A DNA stretch of 64,000 bases, from positions 1,488,001 to 1,552,000 of the forward strand of contig CAWGSP010000001.1 in NCBI GenBank assembly GCA_963825335.1, read 5' to 3'. The notes below the pieces were generated by a model. The model saw only the letters and a program-made list of their open reading frames with translations, ran no database searches and was not told the origin of the DNA. The DNA comes from Methanobacterium_B sp963825335. Lineage in GTDB: Archaea; Methanobacteriota; Methanobacteria; Methanobacteriales; Methanobacteriaceae. The number at the start of each line of letters is the position of its first letter. Position 1 is the stretch's first letter. Shown one piece after another: positions 1 through 9,964 of the stretch. The position numbers were made by a program, and so were the translations under genes.

Positions 1-488
1 AAGATGCCATTGCCCTGGAAACTGCAGGAGTAAGTGCCATTGATGTGGCTGGTGCTGGCGGAACAAGCTGGGCTGCTGTTGAAACTTATCGTTCAGAAGA
101 CAGAACCATGGGCGATCTATTCTGGGATTGGGGAATACCAACAGCTGCCAGTACAGCTGAAGTTTGTGAGTCTGTTAACATACCCATAATATCATCAGGT
201 GGAATTAGAAATGGTTTAGATGCTGCAAAAGCATTGGCCTTAGGTGCAGATGCAGTTGGAACAGCACTGCCAATATTGAAAGAAGCTTACATAGGACACG
301 AATCAGTAATCAATACAATTAATAAATTTAATGAGGAACTACGCGTTGCAATGTTCCTTGTCGGATCATCAAACATAGCCGAACTAAAAAAATCAGACCT
401 TATTATCAGGGGAGAAACCAAGGAATGGCTCGATGAAAGAGGTTTTGACACAAAAAAATACGCGAGGAGATCAGAGAATGAGCGTTGA
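1..488 (+). CDS. fni: Type 2 isopentenyl-diphosphate delta-isomerase, C-terminal part
   Basis: The frame is open from base 3, so the gene enters from the left and only about 162 C-terminal residues are seen. Type 2 IDI is an FMN- and NADPH-dependent enzyme that interconverts IPP and DMAPP for archaeal lipid synthesis. The visible part has the FMN/phosphate-binding half of a TIM barrel: a glycine-rich DVAGAGGTSW segment, the WGIPTAAS strand, PIISSGGIRNG and ALGADAVGTALP. It overlaps the RNase J start by 11 bases, and idsA follows, so the three are probably co-transcribed. The neighbourhood (isomerase next to prenyl synthase) supports the assignment. Confidence 0.93.
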   Translation, partial: DAIALETAGVSAIDVAGAGGTSWAAVETYRSEDRTMGDLFWDWGIPTAASTAEVCESVNIPIISSGGIRNGLDAAKALALGADAVGTALPILKEAYIGHESVINTINKFNEELRVAMFLVGSSNIAELKKSDLIIRGETKEWLDERGFDTKKYARRSENER

Positions 489-1827
489 AATAATAGCAGT
501 CGGAGGATACGAGGAAGTTGGCAAAAACATGTCAGCTGTTAAGGTGGGAGAAGATGTCGTTATATTCGACATGGGAATACACCTGGACAGAATCCATATC
601 CATGAAGACACAGATATAGCAAGAATGCACAGTTTGGACCTTATTGAAAGGGGCATAATACCCGATGACACATTGATGAAGGATGTTGATGGAAAGGTAA
701 GAGCCATAGTATTTACACACGGACACCTAGATCATATAGGGGCGGTAGCAAAACTCGCACACCGTTATGAAGCTCCCCTCATAGCAACACCATACACTAT
801 GGCACTAATCGAGAAAACAATCAAGGGAGAACGAAAATTTAAGGTGACCAACCCATTACAAGTATTAAATTCCGGAGAAAAAATTCAGATATCACCGGAC
901 ATAACACTAGAATTTGTGAGGACAACACACAGTATACCACAGACAGTTACGCCGGCCCTACATACATCAGAAGGCATAATTGTCTACTCTAATGATTTTA
1001 AATTTGACAATCACCAGACACTGTCACCACCACCAGACTATCAGAGATTCAGAGAGCTTGGCCGTAAAGGTGTTCTTGCATTGATCGCTGATACTACAAG
1101 GGCAGCAGAAGAGGATCAGGTCAAAACACACTCTGAAAAAGTTGCAAGATTGGTTCTGAAGGATATCATGGAAGAACCACTCAAAGAAGATAATGGGATG
1201 ATAATAACAACATTTTCATCACATATCGAGAGGATTCAGGCCATATGTAACATAGCCGATGAAAGTAAACGTAAAATACTTTTATTAGGTAGATCAATGG
1301 AACGTTATTGTACAATGGCAGAGACCATGGGAATTCTTAAACTACCAGAAAGTGCAAGTGTTTACGGCAGCCCAAAAGCTGTTAACAGAGCCCTTGCAAG
1401 AGCTGATGAGAACAGGTCAGAATATGTTCTGGTGGCAACAGGTCACCAAGGAGAGCCAGATGCACTTTTACCACGAATTGCAAATGGAAAAACCATGTTC
1501 AATGTTAAACCCGGAGATAATATAGTAATATCAGCATCTGTCATACCTAACCCTATGAACATTGCTAACCGTAACCTCATGGAAAGAAGATTAAAATCGA
1601 GTGGTGCTAGGATATTTACCAATGCCCATGTATCAGGACATGCTGGACGTGAAGATCATCGAGATTTCATAAGGATGCTTGACCCAGTACATTTAATACC
1701 ATCACACGGAGATCTTAATATGCTTGCAGCATATACAGAACTAGCAGAAGAAGAGGGATACAAACTCGGCAATAACATTCATATATTACGTAATGGTCAG
1801 GCGCAGGTGTTTAATGGAGGAGTTTAA
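478..1827 (+). CDS. Archaeal ribonuclease J (beta-CASP metallo-beta-lactamase nuclease)
   Basis: 449 residues from the ATG at 478. An upstream in-frame start at 433 lies inside fni and is unlikely; GAGGAGAT sits just before 478. The metal-binding motif HGHLDH is at residues 81-86, and later beta-CASP elements include the conserved SGHAGREDH segment and the PSHGD motif near the C-terminus. Members of this family are 5'-3' exonucleases or endonucleases in RNA processing and decay, using two zinc ions. The gene lies between fni and idsA and shares one base with idsA (TAATG), which implies translational coupling of an RNase with isoprenoid genes. The family is clear; the exact RNA substrate is not shown. 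Confidence 0.92.
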   Translation: MSVEIIAVGGYEEVGKNMSAVKVGEDVVIFDMGIHLDRIHIHEDTDIARMHSLDLIERGIIPDDTLMKDVDGKVRAIVFTHGHLDHIGAVAKLAHRYEAPLIATPYTMALIEKTIKGERKFKVTNPLQVLNSGEKIQISPDITLEFVRTTHSIPQTVTPALHTSEGIIVYSNDFKFDNHQTLSPPPDYQRFRELGRKGVLALIADTTRAAEEDQVKTHSEKVARLVLKDIMEEPLKEDNGMIITTFSSHIERIQAICNIADESKRKILLLGRSMERYCTMAETMGILKLPESASVYGSPKAVNRALARADENRSEYVLVATGHQGEPDALLPRIANGKTMFNVKPGDNIVISASVIPNPMNIANRNLMERRLKSSGARIFTNAHVSGHAGREDHRDFIRMLDPVHLIPSHGDLNMLAAYTELAEEEGYKLGNNIHILRNGQAQVFNGGV

Positions 1828-2816
1828 TGGAAGTAATTGATATTCTAAAGAAGTACTCAAAAAGTATTGATGAAGAAATAAGAATTTCACTGGGCACAGT
1901 TGATCCCAATGAACTTCAAAAATCATCACAACATCTAATTAAAGCTGGCGGCAAGAAAATACGCCCATCACTAGCTGTTTTAAGTTCTGAAGCTGTTGGA
2001 GGAACTGCTGAGGACGCACTCAAAACTGCTGCTGCCATTGAACTCATACATACTTTTTCATTGATACACGACGATATAATGGACAAGGATGAAATGAGGA
2101 GGGGAAGTCCTTCGGTACATGTTGTATGGGGTGAACCTATGGCCATACTCGCAGGTGACACACTATTTGCAAAGGCCTATGAGATTGTACTCGAATCAGA
2201 GATCGATGGTGTATCATACGAGCGTGTTGTGAAAGCTCTTAAAACAGTTGTAGACGCATGTATTAAAATATGCGAGGGACAGGCATCTGATATGTGCTTC
2301 GAGGGAAACTTCGATGTAAAAGAATCTGAGTACATGACCATGATCTACAAAAAAACAGGAGCACTCATAGCTGCTGCAACAAGATCAGGAGCAATAGTCG
2401 GTGGCGGAGACCCAGAGCAGGTTGAGATTTTAACTGAATACGGAAGACTCATAGGACTTGCTTTCCAGATACAGGACGATTATCTCGATGTTGTGAGTGA
2501 TGAAAAGGATCTTGGAAAACCAATTGGAAGTGATATTGCCGAGGGTAAAATGACACTTATGGTTGTACACGCACTCTCAAAGGCATCAGAAGACGACAAA
2601 AAAGAGTTAATATCGTTACTGAAAGCCAATCAAGGGGATACAAACGTTGAACGGGTTATTGAACTGTTTGAAAAATATGGTTCAATAGACTACGCCCATT
2701 TCATAGCACTCGAAAATGTTGACAAGGCCAAAAAACTGCTGGATAAACTCGAGAGTTCCGAGGCAACACTCTCACTTAAAATGATTGCAGACTTCATTCT
2801 ACAGAGAAACCACTAA
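1827..2816 (+). CDS. idsA: Bifunctional short-chain isoprenyl diphosphate synthase (farnesyl/geranylgeranyl)
   Basis: 329 residues, starting at the ATG that overlaps the RNase J stop. The first aspartate-rich motif DDIMD is at residues 82-86 and the second, DDYLD, at 217-221; both bind Mg-diphosphate. KIRPSL near residue 45 is the usual IPP-binding block. The enzyme condenses IPP with allylic diphosphates to make the C15/C20 precursors of archaeal ether lipids. It is the last gene of the fni-RNase J-idsA operon and is followed at once by a hairpin terminator. Product chain length (C15 against C20) is inferred from the order, not from a decisive residue. Confidence 0.93.
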   Translation: MEVIDILKKYSKSIDEEIRISLGTVDPNELQKSSQHLIKAGGKKIRPSLAVLSSEAVGGTAEDALKTAAAIELIHTFSLIHDDIMDKDEMRRGSPSVHVVWGEPMAILAGDTLFAKAYEIVLESEIDGVSYERVVKALKTVVDACIKICEGQASDMCFEGNFDVKESEYMTMIYKKTGALIAAATRSGAIVGGGDPEQVEILTEYGRLIGLAFQIQDDYLDVVSDEKDLGKPIGSDIAEGKMTLMVVHALSKASEDDKKELISLLKANQGDTNVERVIELFEKYGSIDYAHFIALENVDKAKKLLDKLESSEATLSLKMIADFILQRNH

Positions 2817-2837
2817 AGGATCTTAAATCCTTTTTTT
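2815..2837 (+). terminator. Hairpin plus T-tract terminator after idsA
   Basis: A 7-bp stem AAAGGAT/ATCCTTT with loop CTTAA is followed by a run of T (2831-2837). It begins at the idsA stop codon and would end the fni-RNase J-idsA transcript. Confidence 0.7.
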
Positions 2838-3059
2838 ATCCCACCATCTTTTATTTTACACATGTATTGGAAACAATTTTTCTTCTTAAAAAGAAATTTG
2901 TATTACTTGAATCTTTACAATTATCTGAATCAAAAAAATTCATGATCATAGGCAATATCAGTTGCTTTAATAATTTTATTCATGAAATTTTCTTATTAAA
3001 TAAAAATAATAAACAATTAAAAATATTTCTAAATTAATTTATCTGGAGTTGGTTTTTTA

Positions 3060-4736
3060 ATGGTGAACCTTGAAGAAATTATCTACAAACATGCCCTTAT
3101 AAATGCTGTTAAACACAAGGGAAAGGCGAGTAACGGTGCTGTTATGGGATCTGTAATGGCAACCCACGCAGAATTCCGGGGTGAAGCGAAAAAAATTGCT
3201 CAAATTGCGGCTAAAACTGTAGTTAAAGTTAATTTAATGGATTTTGAAGTGCAGAAGGCTGAACTTGACCTCCTAGGTGGAATTAAGGAGAAAAAACGCG
3301 AAGAACCCAAGGGCCTCATCGATCTTCCAGATGTTCGTGGTGAAGTCGTGCTAAGATTTGCACCAAATCCATCGGGCCCCCTACATATTGGACATGCAAG
3401 GGCTGCCGTTCTCAACAAAGAATACGTTAAACGATACGGTGGCAAGCTAATACTGAGGGTTGAAGACACAGACCCTCGGAGGGTGGACCTTGAAGCGTAT
3501 AATATGATGGAGGAAGACCTCAAGTGGTTGGGTGTTGAATGGCAGGAAAAATATGTTCAAAGCAGCAGGATGGAAATATACTACAAGTATGCATTAGAAC
3601 TCATAAAACTTGGGAAAGCCTACATGTGCACATGTAACGGTGCAGACTTCAAAATACTCAAAGATGAGTGCAAACCATGTCCCTGCCGTGAACAATCAAC
3701 AGAAGATAACCTCAAGCTCTGGAATAATATGGAAACCATGAATGAGGGTGAAGCCGTACTAAGGGTTAAAACTGATATCGAACATAAAAATCCTGCAATA
3801 CGGGATTGGGTTGCAATGCGTGTTGTTGAAGCAGAACATCCACTCACAGGTGCTAAGTATACTGTATATCCCATGATGAATTTCTCGGTTGCTGTTGATG
3901 ATTATCTCATGGGGGTAACACATGTACTCAGGGGAAAAGACCACCTTGCAAACTCCGAAAAACAGAAATATTTATATCAACACTTTGGATGGTCAGTACC
4001 AATATTTGTTCACTACGGAAGGCTTAAAATGGAAGATGTGGCCTTGAGTACATCTAAGGCAAGAACTGGTATTGAAGAGGGCGTATACTCTGGATGGGAC
4101 GACCCAAGGCTTGGAACAATGCGTGCAATTGCAAGACGTGGAATAAAACCCGAAGCAATAACTGAATTGATGATGGAAATAGGACCCAAAATATCCGATG
4201 CAATTGTTAGCTGGAAAAAAGTTTATGGATTAAACCGGGCAATACTCGAAAAATCATCGAACAGATACTTCTTTGTTGAAAACCCAACCAAAATAACCAT
4301 CAAAGATCTTCCAGAAAACGAGATAACCATTGTTGAACGAGATCTACACCCTGATTTTCCCAAGAGGGGTGTTCGTAAACTATCTTTCGGACCCGAACTG
4401 TACATAACAACAGATGACATCCAAAAAACTGGCATTAAAATGCTACGCCTAATGGATGCAGTCAATGTATATTTCAAAGATGGTAGAACATTCTACCACT
4501 CGAATGATCTAGACGAGGCAAGAAACTCGAAATCTATGATTGTTCAGTGGGTTCCTGTGGAAGGATCGATCGAAGCCGATGTTGTGATGCCTGATGCAAC
4601 AGTTGTGTCAGGATATGTGGAATCATCGGCATCAAATATTAAGGTGGATGATGTTGTACAGTTTGAAAGATTTGGATTTGCACGCCTAGATAACATAACA
4701 AAATCTAAGTTGATCTTCTACTTCGCACATAAATAA
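3060..4736 (+). CDS. gltX: Glutamyl-tRNA synthetase, archaeal type
   Basis: 558 residues. This class I synthetase has HIGH at residues 109-112 inside PNPSGPLHIGHARAA and an LSTSK version of the KMSKS signature at 329-333. A cysteine cluster at about 190-209 (CTC...CKPCPC) could bind zinc. Archaeal GluRS is of the GlnRS-like subgroup and charges both tRNA-Glu and tRNA-Gln, with GatDE then amidating Glu-tRNA-Gln. The N-terminal 100 residues are the usual archaeal extension. A GGAG lies about 13 bases before the ATG at 3060; the GTG at the next codon is an alternative start. It is probably transcribed on its own, after the idsA terminator. Confidence 0.95.
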   Translation: MVNLEEIIYKHALINAVKHKGKASNGAVMGSVMATHAEFRGEAKKIAQIAAKTVVKVNLMDFEVQKAELDLLGGIKEKKREEPKGLIDLPDVRGEVVLRFAPNPSGPLHIGHARAAVLNKEYVKRYGGKLILRVEDTDPRRVDLEAYNMMEEDLKWLGVEWQEKYVQSSRMEIYYKYALELIKLGKAYMCTCNGADFKILKDECKPCPCREQSTEDNLKLWNNMETMNEGEAVLRVKTDIEHKNPAIRDWVAMRVVEAEHPLTGAKYTVYPMMNFSVAVDDYLMGVTHVLRGKDHLANSEKQKYLYQHFGWSVPIFVHYGRLKMEDVALSTSKARTGIEEGVYSGWDDPRLGTMRAIARRGIKPEAITELMMEIGPKISDAIVSWKKVYGLNRAILEKSSNRYFFVENPTKITIKDLPENEITIVERDLHPDFPKRGVRKLSFGPELYITTDDIQKTGIKMLRLMDAVNVYFKDGRTFYHSNDLDEARNSKSMIVQWVPVEGSIEADVVMPDATVVSGYVESSASNIKVDDVVQFERFGFARLDNITKSKLIFYFAHK

Positions 4737-4786
4737 AAAAAATTAACTGATCTATACTCCAAAATCTTAACATTAATATGAAAAAT

Positions 4787-4853
4787 AGTTGTGTGTAGAA
4801 AATAAAAAATTATTATAATCCAATAAATCACTATAAAAAAGTTGTGTGTAGAA
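4787..4853. repeat. Direct repeat AGTTGTGTGTAGAA upstream of dapL
   Basis: The 14-mer occurs at 4787-4800 and 4840-4853, 53 bp apart, each followed by an AT-rich run resembling AATAAA. It lies between gltX and dapL, about 100-170 bp before the dapL start, where a promoter or operator would sit. Nothing shows which factor, if any, binds it. Confidence 0.45.
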
Positions 4854-4955
4854 TAAATAAAAGCCTATGAATAAGGTGTTATACTAACTTAAATTCTCCA
4901 TTAAATGAGTTTAAGATATTTTACAAATAAAAATTTTTTTAAGAGGTCAGAAAAA

Positions 4956-6191
4956 ATGTCAGTAAAAATCAATGAAAATTATATGTTGTTGAAGAGCAAT
5001 TACATATTCGCTGAAATCAACCGCAGAGTTGAAGCATTTCAAAACGAGAATCCAGATGCTGAAATAATAAAATTGGGTATTGGCGATGTAACACATCCAT
5101 TACCCAAGGCAGTTGTCAGTGAGTTTAAAAAAGCTGTTGATGAGATGGGAGAAGCCGAAACTTTCAGAGGATACGGTCCAGAACAGGGATACTCTTTTTT
5201 AATCGATGAAATAATAAAAAATGAATACGAACCATTGGGCATAGAATTTTCAACCGAAGAGGTTTTCATAAGTGATGCAGCCAAGTGTGACACAGCCAAC
5301 ATACAAGAAATATTCGATATTAATAACATCATCGCAGTCACAGATCCAGTTTATCCAGTATATGTTGACAGTAATGTAATGGCAGGACGAAGCGGACCAA
5401 TGCAGGATGATGGCAGATACAATGGGATGGTTTATCTTCCATGTACAGCAGAAAACAATTTCATACCAGAATTACCAGAAACACCTGTCGATATGATATA
5501 TCTCTGTCTGCCCAACAACCCCACAGGAACAACACTCAAAAAGGATGAACTAGCAAAGTGGGTTGAATATGCCCATGAAAATAATTCTATAATATTATTT
5601 GACGCAGCATATGAGGCATATATAACCGAAGATGATATTCCTCACAGCATATATGAGATAGAAGGTGCTAAGGAAGTTGCTATTGAATTTAGGAGTTTTT
5701 CGAAGAATGCGGGTTTCACCGGAACAAGGTGCGCATATGCTGTGGTCCCTAAGGAGACAGTTGCATACGATTCAGAGGGTAAGCCCCATAAACTCAACCC
5801 GCTCTGGAACAGGAGACAAACAACCAAGTTCAATGGAGTATCATACCCTGTTCAAGTAGCAGCTAAGGCTGTTTTTTCACCCGAAGGTAAGAAGGAGATC
5901 AAAGAGAACATAGATTATTATCTGAAAAATGCGTCAATTGTCCGCAAAAGTATGTCAGATATTGGTTTAAAAGTTTACGGCGGCGTTAACTCCCCATATA
6001 TATGGGTTAAAACACCAGAAAATATGGATTCATGGGAATTTTTTGACCTGCTTTTGAAACAAGCAAATGTTGTGGGAACACCAGGTGTAGGATTTGGACC
6101 TAGTGGTGAAGGATATTTCAGGTTAACTGCATTCAACACACATGAAAATACTAAAGAAGCCATGGATAGAATTTCCAAACTGTCACTTTAA
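4956..6191 (+). CDS. dapL: LL-diaminopimelate aminotransferase
   Basis: 411 residues from the ATG at 4956, which follows AAGAGGTCAG; an in-frame ATG at 4905 lacks such a site. It is a class I/II PLP aminotransferase: the PLP lysine is K250 in FRSFSKNAGFTG, with LPNNPTGTT and LFDAAYEAY as cofactor-binding segments. DapL converts tetrahydrodipicolinate directly to LL-diaminopimelate with glutamate, the lysine route used by Methanobacteriales. The segment GDVTHPLP and the RGYGPEQGY segment near residues 71-79 are typical of DapL rather than AspC. The gltX-dapL neighbourhood also fits. Confidence 0.93.
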   Translation: MSVKINENYMLLKSNYIFAEINRRVEAFQNENPDAEIIKLGIGDVTHPLPKAVVSEFKKAVDEMGEAETFRGYGPEQGYSFLIDEIIKNEYEPLGIEFSTEEVFISDAAKCDTANIQEIFDINNIIAVTDPVYPVYVDSNVMAGRSGPMQDDGRYNGMVYLPCTAENNFIPELPETPVDMIYLCLPNNPTGTTLKKDELAKWVEYAHENNSIILFDAAYEAYITEDDIPHSIYEIEGAKEVAIEFRSFSKNAGFTGTRCAYAVVPKETVAYDSEGKPHKLNPLWNRRQTTKFNGVSYPVQVAAKAVFSPEGKKEIKENIDYYLKNASIVRKSMSDIGLKVYGGVNSPYIWVKTPENMDSWEFFDLLLKQANVVGTPGVGFGPSGEGYFRLTAFNTHENTKEAMDRISKLSL

Positions 6192-6377
6192 TAATTTGAT
6201 AGACTATTCGTTTATTTTCAATCTTTAGTCGATTCAATCTGTGAGATAAGCGCTAAATTCAATTATTTTTTATTTTTTTTACTCTAATTTTTCATTTCTA
6301 TCGTTATTTATAATAAGAAAAAAAGTTGAAATTTATTTAGTCTTCTAAAAAAAAATTTATGATATTGAAAGAAAATT

Positions 6378-6530
6378 CTAAAGAGTTAATTTTACAGTGT
6401 TCATATCATTTCTTCCCAACCGATATTCACATTTAGGACAAATGCAAAATTCTCCACTGGGTAACCCTGTATTAACACAAGTCATTAATCCTTCAAATCC
6501 ACATTCCGGACATATTTTTACTTGTCTCAT
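6378..6530 (-). CDS. Small zinc-ribbon protein (family member 1 of 3)
   Basis: A 50-residue ORF. It has a strong ribosome site (GGAGGT, 9 bases before the ATG). Four cysteines form a zinc ribbon: CPEC at residues 7-10 and CPKC at about 33-36, with extra cysteines at about 18 and 31. The pattern CPxCGFEGLMxC followed by CPxCxYxxG is shared with two other small minus-strand genes at 21093-21227 and 43163-43297, so this is a real family. No catalytic residues are visible. A role as a nucleic-acid- or protein-binding adaptor is possible but unproven. Confidence 0.7.
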   Translation of the reverse strand: MRQVKICPECGFEGLMTCVNTGLPSGEFCICPKCEYRLGRNDMNTVKLTL

Positions 6531-7110
6531 AGATGATAACCTCCATATATTATAATATATACTGAACCAGATATATTCTATTTATGATTATTCGATATGT
6601 ATTAATATACGTTATGTTTTTGTTTTAGTTCATAAATTTTTTTGATATCATTCATTTATCCATTAAATTTTAGTTTATTTGATTGTTGTTCCCAATAACA
6701 GAAATCTATGAGTTTCCTAGACTTTTTTTACCCACTATACAATTATTTTTTTATGAATCTGTTCGTATTTAAGTCTATCATTCAAAGTTGAGCATTGGTT
6801 TGATTATGAATTAAAATAACCAGTTATATATTGGTTTATTTTTAATGTACCCGTCTCCTGCTCTACTTAGATATATTGTTTGTCCTTCTGCAGGGAATTT
6901 CTCTTCGTTAGCTGGAACAGCGGATGAAAAATTTAATCAACTTTTTATTTTTTAATTAAATTTATTCTACTGTAGAAAATTTTATACAAGTTTTTGTTCC
7001 ATTTTTTCATTTCGATACTTAAAAGTTGTTAGATCTGTGATATTATATGTGATAAAACCCATATTTTCAATTTTAATAATATTAATCAATTAAAAAATTT
7101 GACTGTTCAT
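6531..7110. other. Gap between the zinc-ribbon gene and a membrane-protein relic
   Basis: About 580 AT-rich bases with frequent stops in all frames. I see no supported gene, RNA or repeat. It must hold the promoter of the minus-strand zinc-ribbon gene near its left edge. Confidence 0.4.
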
Positions 7111-7895
7111 TCACCAGTTAACCTTTCCATTGATTTGTTTATAAAAAGCAAATACATTTCCTATTCCCACTACAGTTATGATGACAAAGAAACTTATTTG
7201 ATAGATTGAAACACTTACTCCATCATATGCCATGAATAATATCATCGAGATTATGGGAATCAACAGTAAAATGCCTTTGATCAGAAATATCGAAGCTATT
7301 TTGTAACCCCATTTTTCATTCTTTAAAGTAAAACTCCCGAGAGTATAGCTGCTGTTACCAAGCAAGAACCGGCAATTGAATCACCATAGTTGTATACCGT
7401 CAAGGGCTGCTGGTGCTGTACTAGTTATTAATGAATCAACTATCTATTTTAGCCACATTCAGCAAGCATTAACCCAATGATTAAGAATATAGCTGCAATT
7501 TTAGTGATGTCTCAGGGTTTGAAATTATCTTTGATGATATTAACATTCAATGATATTAACTCACCTATAAATGTATATAGAGATATTGAAAAAATAGCAA
7601 CGTATAAAAGAAAAAGTTGATTGTATGATGTCAAAAATGACATTGAATAGTAGGGTATAAATAAAATAAAATATTGTTCCCATCCAGATAAGTCGTGCCT
7701 TAATGAGTCATCTATGATAGAGTAAAGTGATATTAATAATAATGGAACTGCTATGGGAAGAGTGACTAAATCCTGGCCCATTATTGACCACATCTACATT
7801 ACGGGGTTATGTTTATAGAGAGATTTCCGCAATAATCCTAACCCAGTTGCAAATATCAATAGTATAACAATGATGATCGTATTTATGTTTACTAT
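7111..7895 (-). pseudogene. Decayed multi-helix membrane protein
   Basis: Pieces of one reading frame run from about 7895 down to 7111. The first piece (ending TGLGLLRKSLY...NPVM) meets an in-frame TAG and continues as MWSIMGQDLVTLPIAVP with further hydrophobic helices to 7512. After a region with further frame changes (7366-7511), a last piece ends in a helix and KINGKVNW. The order of hydrophobic segments resembles a roughly 220-residue membrane protein common in methanogens and bacteria whose name I cannot give. At least one stop and one frameshift make it non-functional as read, and no in-frame ATG precedes the first piece. Confidence 0.6.
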
Positions 7896-8228
7896 TCTTT
7901 AGTCCATTTTCTCACACTTTTAAATAATTTAGTAGCAAGACTTCTCGTTTATGTAATTCTTAATACCCATAGTTCTTATATTGTGATAATTTTTACACTT
8001 GAAGTGCATGTCTATTGGAGTTAAAACCAAAATTTTTTTGATGTCGAAACTGTTGATAAAATTATTTTTACACCAAATCATGGTTTTGTGCAGGCTCTCA
8101 CATTACATGGTGGTAATTACCATATACTCTGTGATTGAAGAAACTATATTAAGCTCAAAAATTGTAGTACGATCCAAATTTTTTACTGTTTAAATTTTAT
8201 CAAGAAATATTAAAGGGGGAAAAATTTT
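7896..8228. other. Gap before the AAA ATPase gene
   Basis: About 330 bases. A plus-strand frame from 7999 to 8193 encodes 64 hydrophobic residues but has no ribosome site and no recognisable feature, so I do not call it. AAAGGGGG at about 8211-8218 is the likely ribosome site of the next gene. Confidence 0.4.
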
Positions 8229-9575
8229 ATGTACACCATGATTGATTATTATCACGATGTAAGGATGCAAAAGATGTTTCAACTTCTTGAACAACCAACG
8301 TCCCTTGATGAAATTGATATATCCGAATCATTCATCAAAAATCTTATTTTAAAGATCGTAGCATCCTATGGCAATATTGTGGTGAATGAGATACATACTA
8401 TCACAGGGCTTCATGTAGACATACTTGAACAAGCACTCCAATGTCTTGAAAAGGATGATTTATGTGTACAAACTGGCGGAGGGTTTCTTTTTCCAAGTGT
8501 AGAGTACACTGTAAAACATAGTGGTTATGAGAAGGCAACTCAACTGATGTTAGAAAATCCATACATGGGGATCGCTCCCGTTAGTTACGATGAATATTTC
8601 GCAATAATGGGAGCACAGATCAAGGGAAGATTTCCACTAAATATACCCGAAGAGGTATTTGATAATGCATTAAGAGATGTTGTTGGAGTAGAACGTGCTA
8701 AAAATGTATTGAAGGCATCCTCAATAGGTGGAAAAGGATTTTTTATCTACGGACCTTCCGGAACAGGTAAAACATTCTTAACATCCAAGATGTCTGATAT
8801 GCTGCCTCCAATTTTGATGCCTAAATATGTTGAGTTCAGTGAAAATGTTATACAATTGTATGATCCCGATTTTCATAAGAAAATGCCTGAACAACCTGAA
8901 GATCCACGATGGGTAAAGGTTGCAGCACCATTTGTTTTTACAGGATCTGAATTGACAAGTGAAAAGCTTGAAACACAATTCAATCCCCAGAAGGGAGTAT
9001 ATGAAACATCACCAATTATAAAAGCCAACGGTGGAATACTCTTACTAGACGATCTTGGACGGCAAAAGGAGAACCATAACTCCATCCTAAACAGACTCAT
9101 TGTTCCGCTTGAAAATATGAGGGATGTAATATATATCAAAGGTGCCCCGGTAATAGTTCACACACAATTTTTACCAGTGCTCTCAACCAATCTTAATATT
9201 AATATAATAGACGAGGCTCATCTCAGACGTGCCCCTATGCATATTATTTTAGAACCACCAAATCCTGATGAAATAGTTGAAGTTTTCCAAAGAACCCTAG
9301 ATAACCTCAATGAAGCTTATGATAGTGATTTGCTTCAAAGATTCAAATCAGTGTATATGCCCTCACAGGATGGTGGTGAAGAATTAACTCCCTCATTTGC
9401 ACATGCAAGGGATATAGCACAGATAGCACAATCAATCAGGATAAGAAATGGTCATGATAAACTTAAAATAGAAGATCTAGAAGAAGCCTTAGAATCACAT
9501 ATACTCATAGCTCTACAGCGAAAATACACACCCGAAATATATCAACGAATAATAAATAAAAATATTAGTAATTAA
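8229..9575 (+). CDS. AAA-type ATPase with N-terminal winged-helix-like region
   Basis: 448 residues, preceded by AAAGGGGG. Walker A GPSGTGKT is at residues 175-182 and Walker B GILLLDDLGR near 270-279. A sensor-like LSTNLN follows, then the LRRAPMHI segment where an arginine finger may lie. The first 100 residues include a small helical or winged-helix-like part. A RuvB/MoxR-like lid with many helices ends the protein. Such stand-alone ATPases occur in methanogens and in bacterial pilus-related loci, but no pilus gene is nearby. It is flanked by long non-coding gaps, so it appears monocistronic. The ATPase fold is certain; the substrate is unknown. Confidence 0.85.
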   Translation: MYTMIDYYHDVRMQKMFQLLEQPTSLDEIDISESFIKNLILKIVASYGNIVVNEIHTITGLHVDILEQALQCLEKDDLCVQTGGGFLFPSVEYTVKHSGYEKATQLMLENPYMGIAPVSYDEYFAIMGAQIKGRFPLNIPEEVFDNALRDVVGVERAKNVLKASSIGGKGFFIYGPSGTGKTFLTSKMSDMLPPILMPKYVEFSENVIQLYDPDFHKKMPEQPEDPRWVKVAAPFVFTGSELTSEKLETQFNPQKGVYETSPIIKANGGILLLDDLGRQKENHNSILNRLIVPLENMRDVIYIKGAPVIVHTQFLPVLSTNLNINIIDEAHLRRAPMHIILEPPNPDEIVEVFQRTLDNLNEAYDSDLLQRFKSVYMPSQDGGEELTPSFAHARDIAQIAQSIRIRNGHDKLKIEDLEEALESHILIALQRKYTPEIYQRIINKNISN

Positions 9576-9727
9576 TAATCTGTTCGAGTTAAATAAGACT
9601 ATAACTATTGTTAATTACTTCAATTAATAAAATATTTTCCTTTAAACTATGACGAAATTTAAAATTGATTATTCTTCTTTTATTACTCTTTCAGTTTGTT
9701 AACTGATTCACTTGTTCAGTTATTGAC

Positions 9728-9840
9728 TTATTCACTTAACAACTCAATCACTTATTCACTTAACAACTCAATCACTTATTCACTTAACAACTCAATCACT
9801 TATTCACTTAACAACTCAATCACTTATTCACTTAACAACT
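9728..9840. repeat. 24-bp minisatellite
   Basis: The motif TTCACTTAACAACT recurs at 9731, 9755, 9779, 9803 and 9827 with an exact 24-bp period (unit about CACTTATTCACTTAACAACTCAAT). Degenerate half units flank it (ACTGATTCACTTGTTCAG before, TTCACTTAAACAG after). All frames hit stops, so it is non-coding. Confidence 0.85.
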
Positions 9841-9964
9841 GTTTCACTTAAACAGTTATTAGCTAATTAAAATATTCAATTATTGACTGATTCATTTGGA
9901 GACTTATGCATAAAAATGTGAAATGGTCGATAGATACGAATAGGAAGTATGAATTCTACACCAG

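Noticed and set aside
7999..8193. 64-codon plus-strand frame before the AAA ATPase
   Set aside because: No ribosome site and no protein-like conservation; probably chance in AT-rich DNA.
9728..9840. Possible CRISPR array
   Set aside because: The units are directly adjacent with no spacers and no cas genes; it is a minisatellite.
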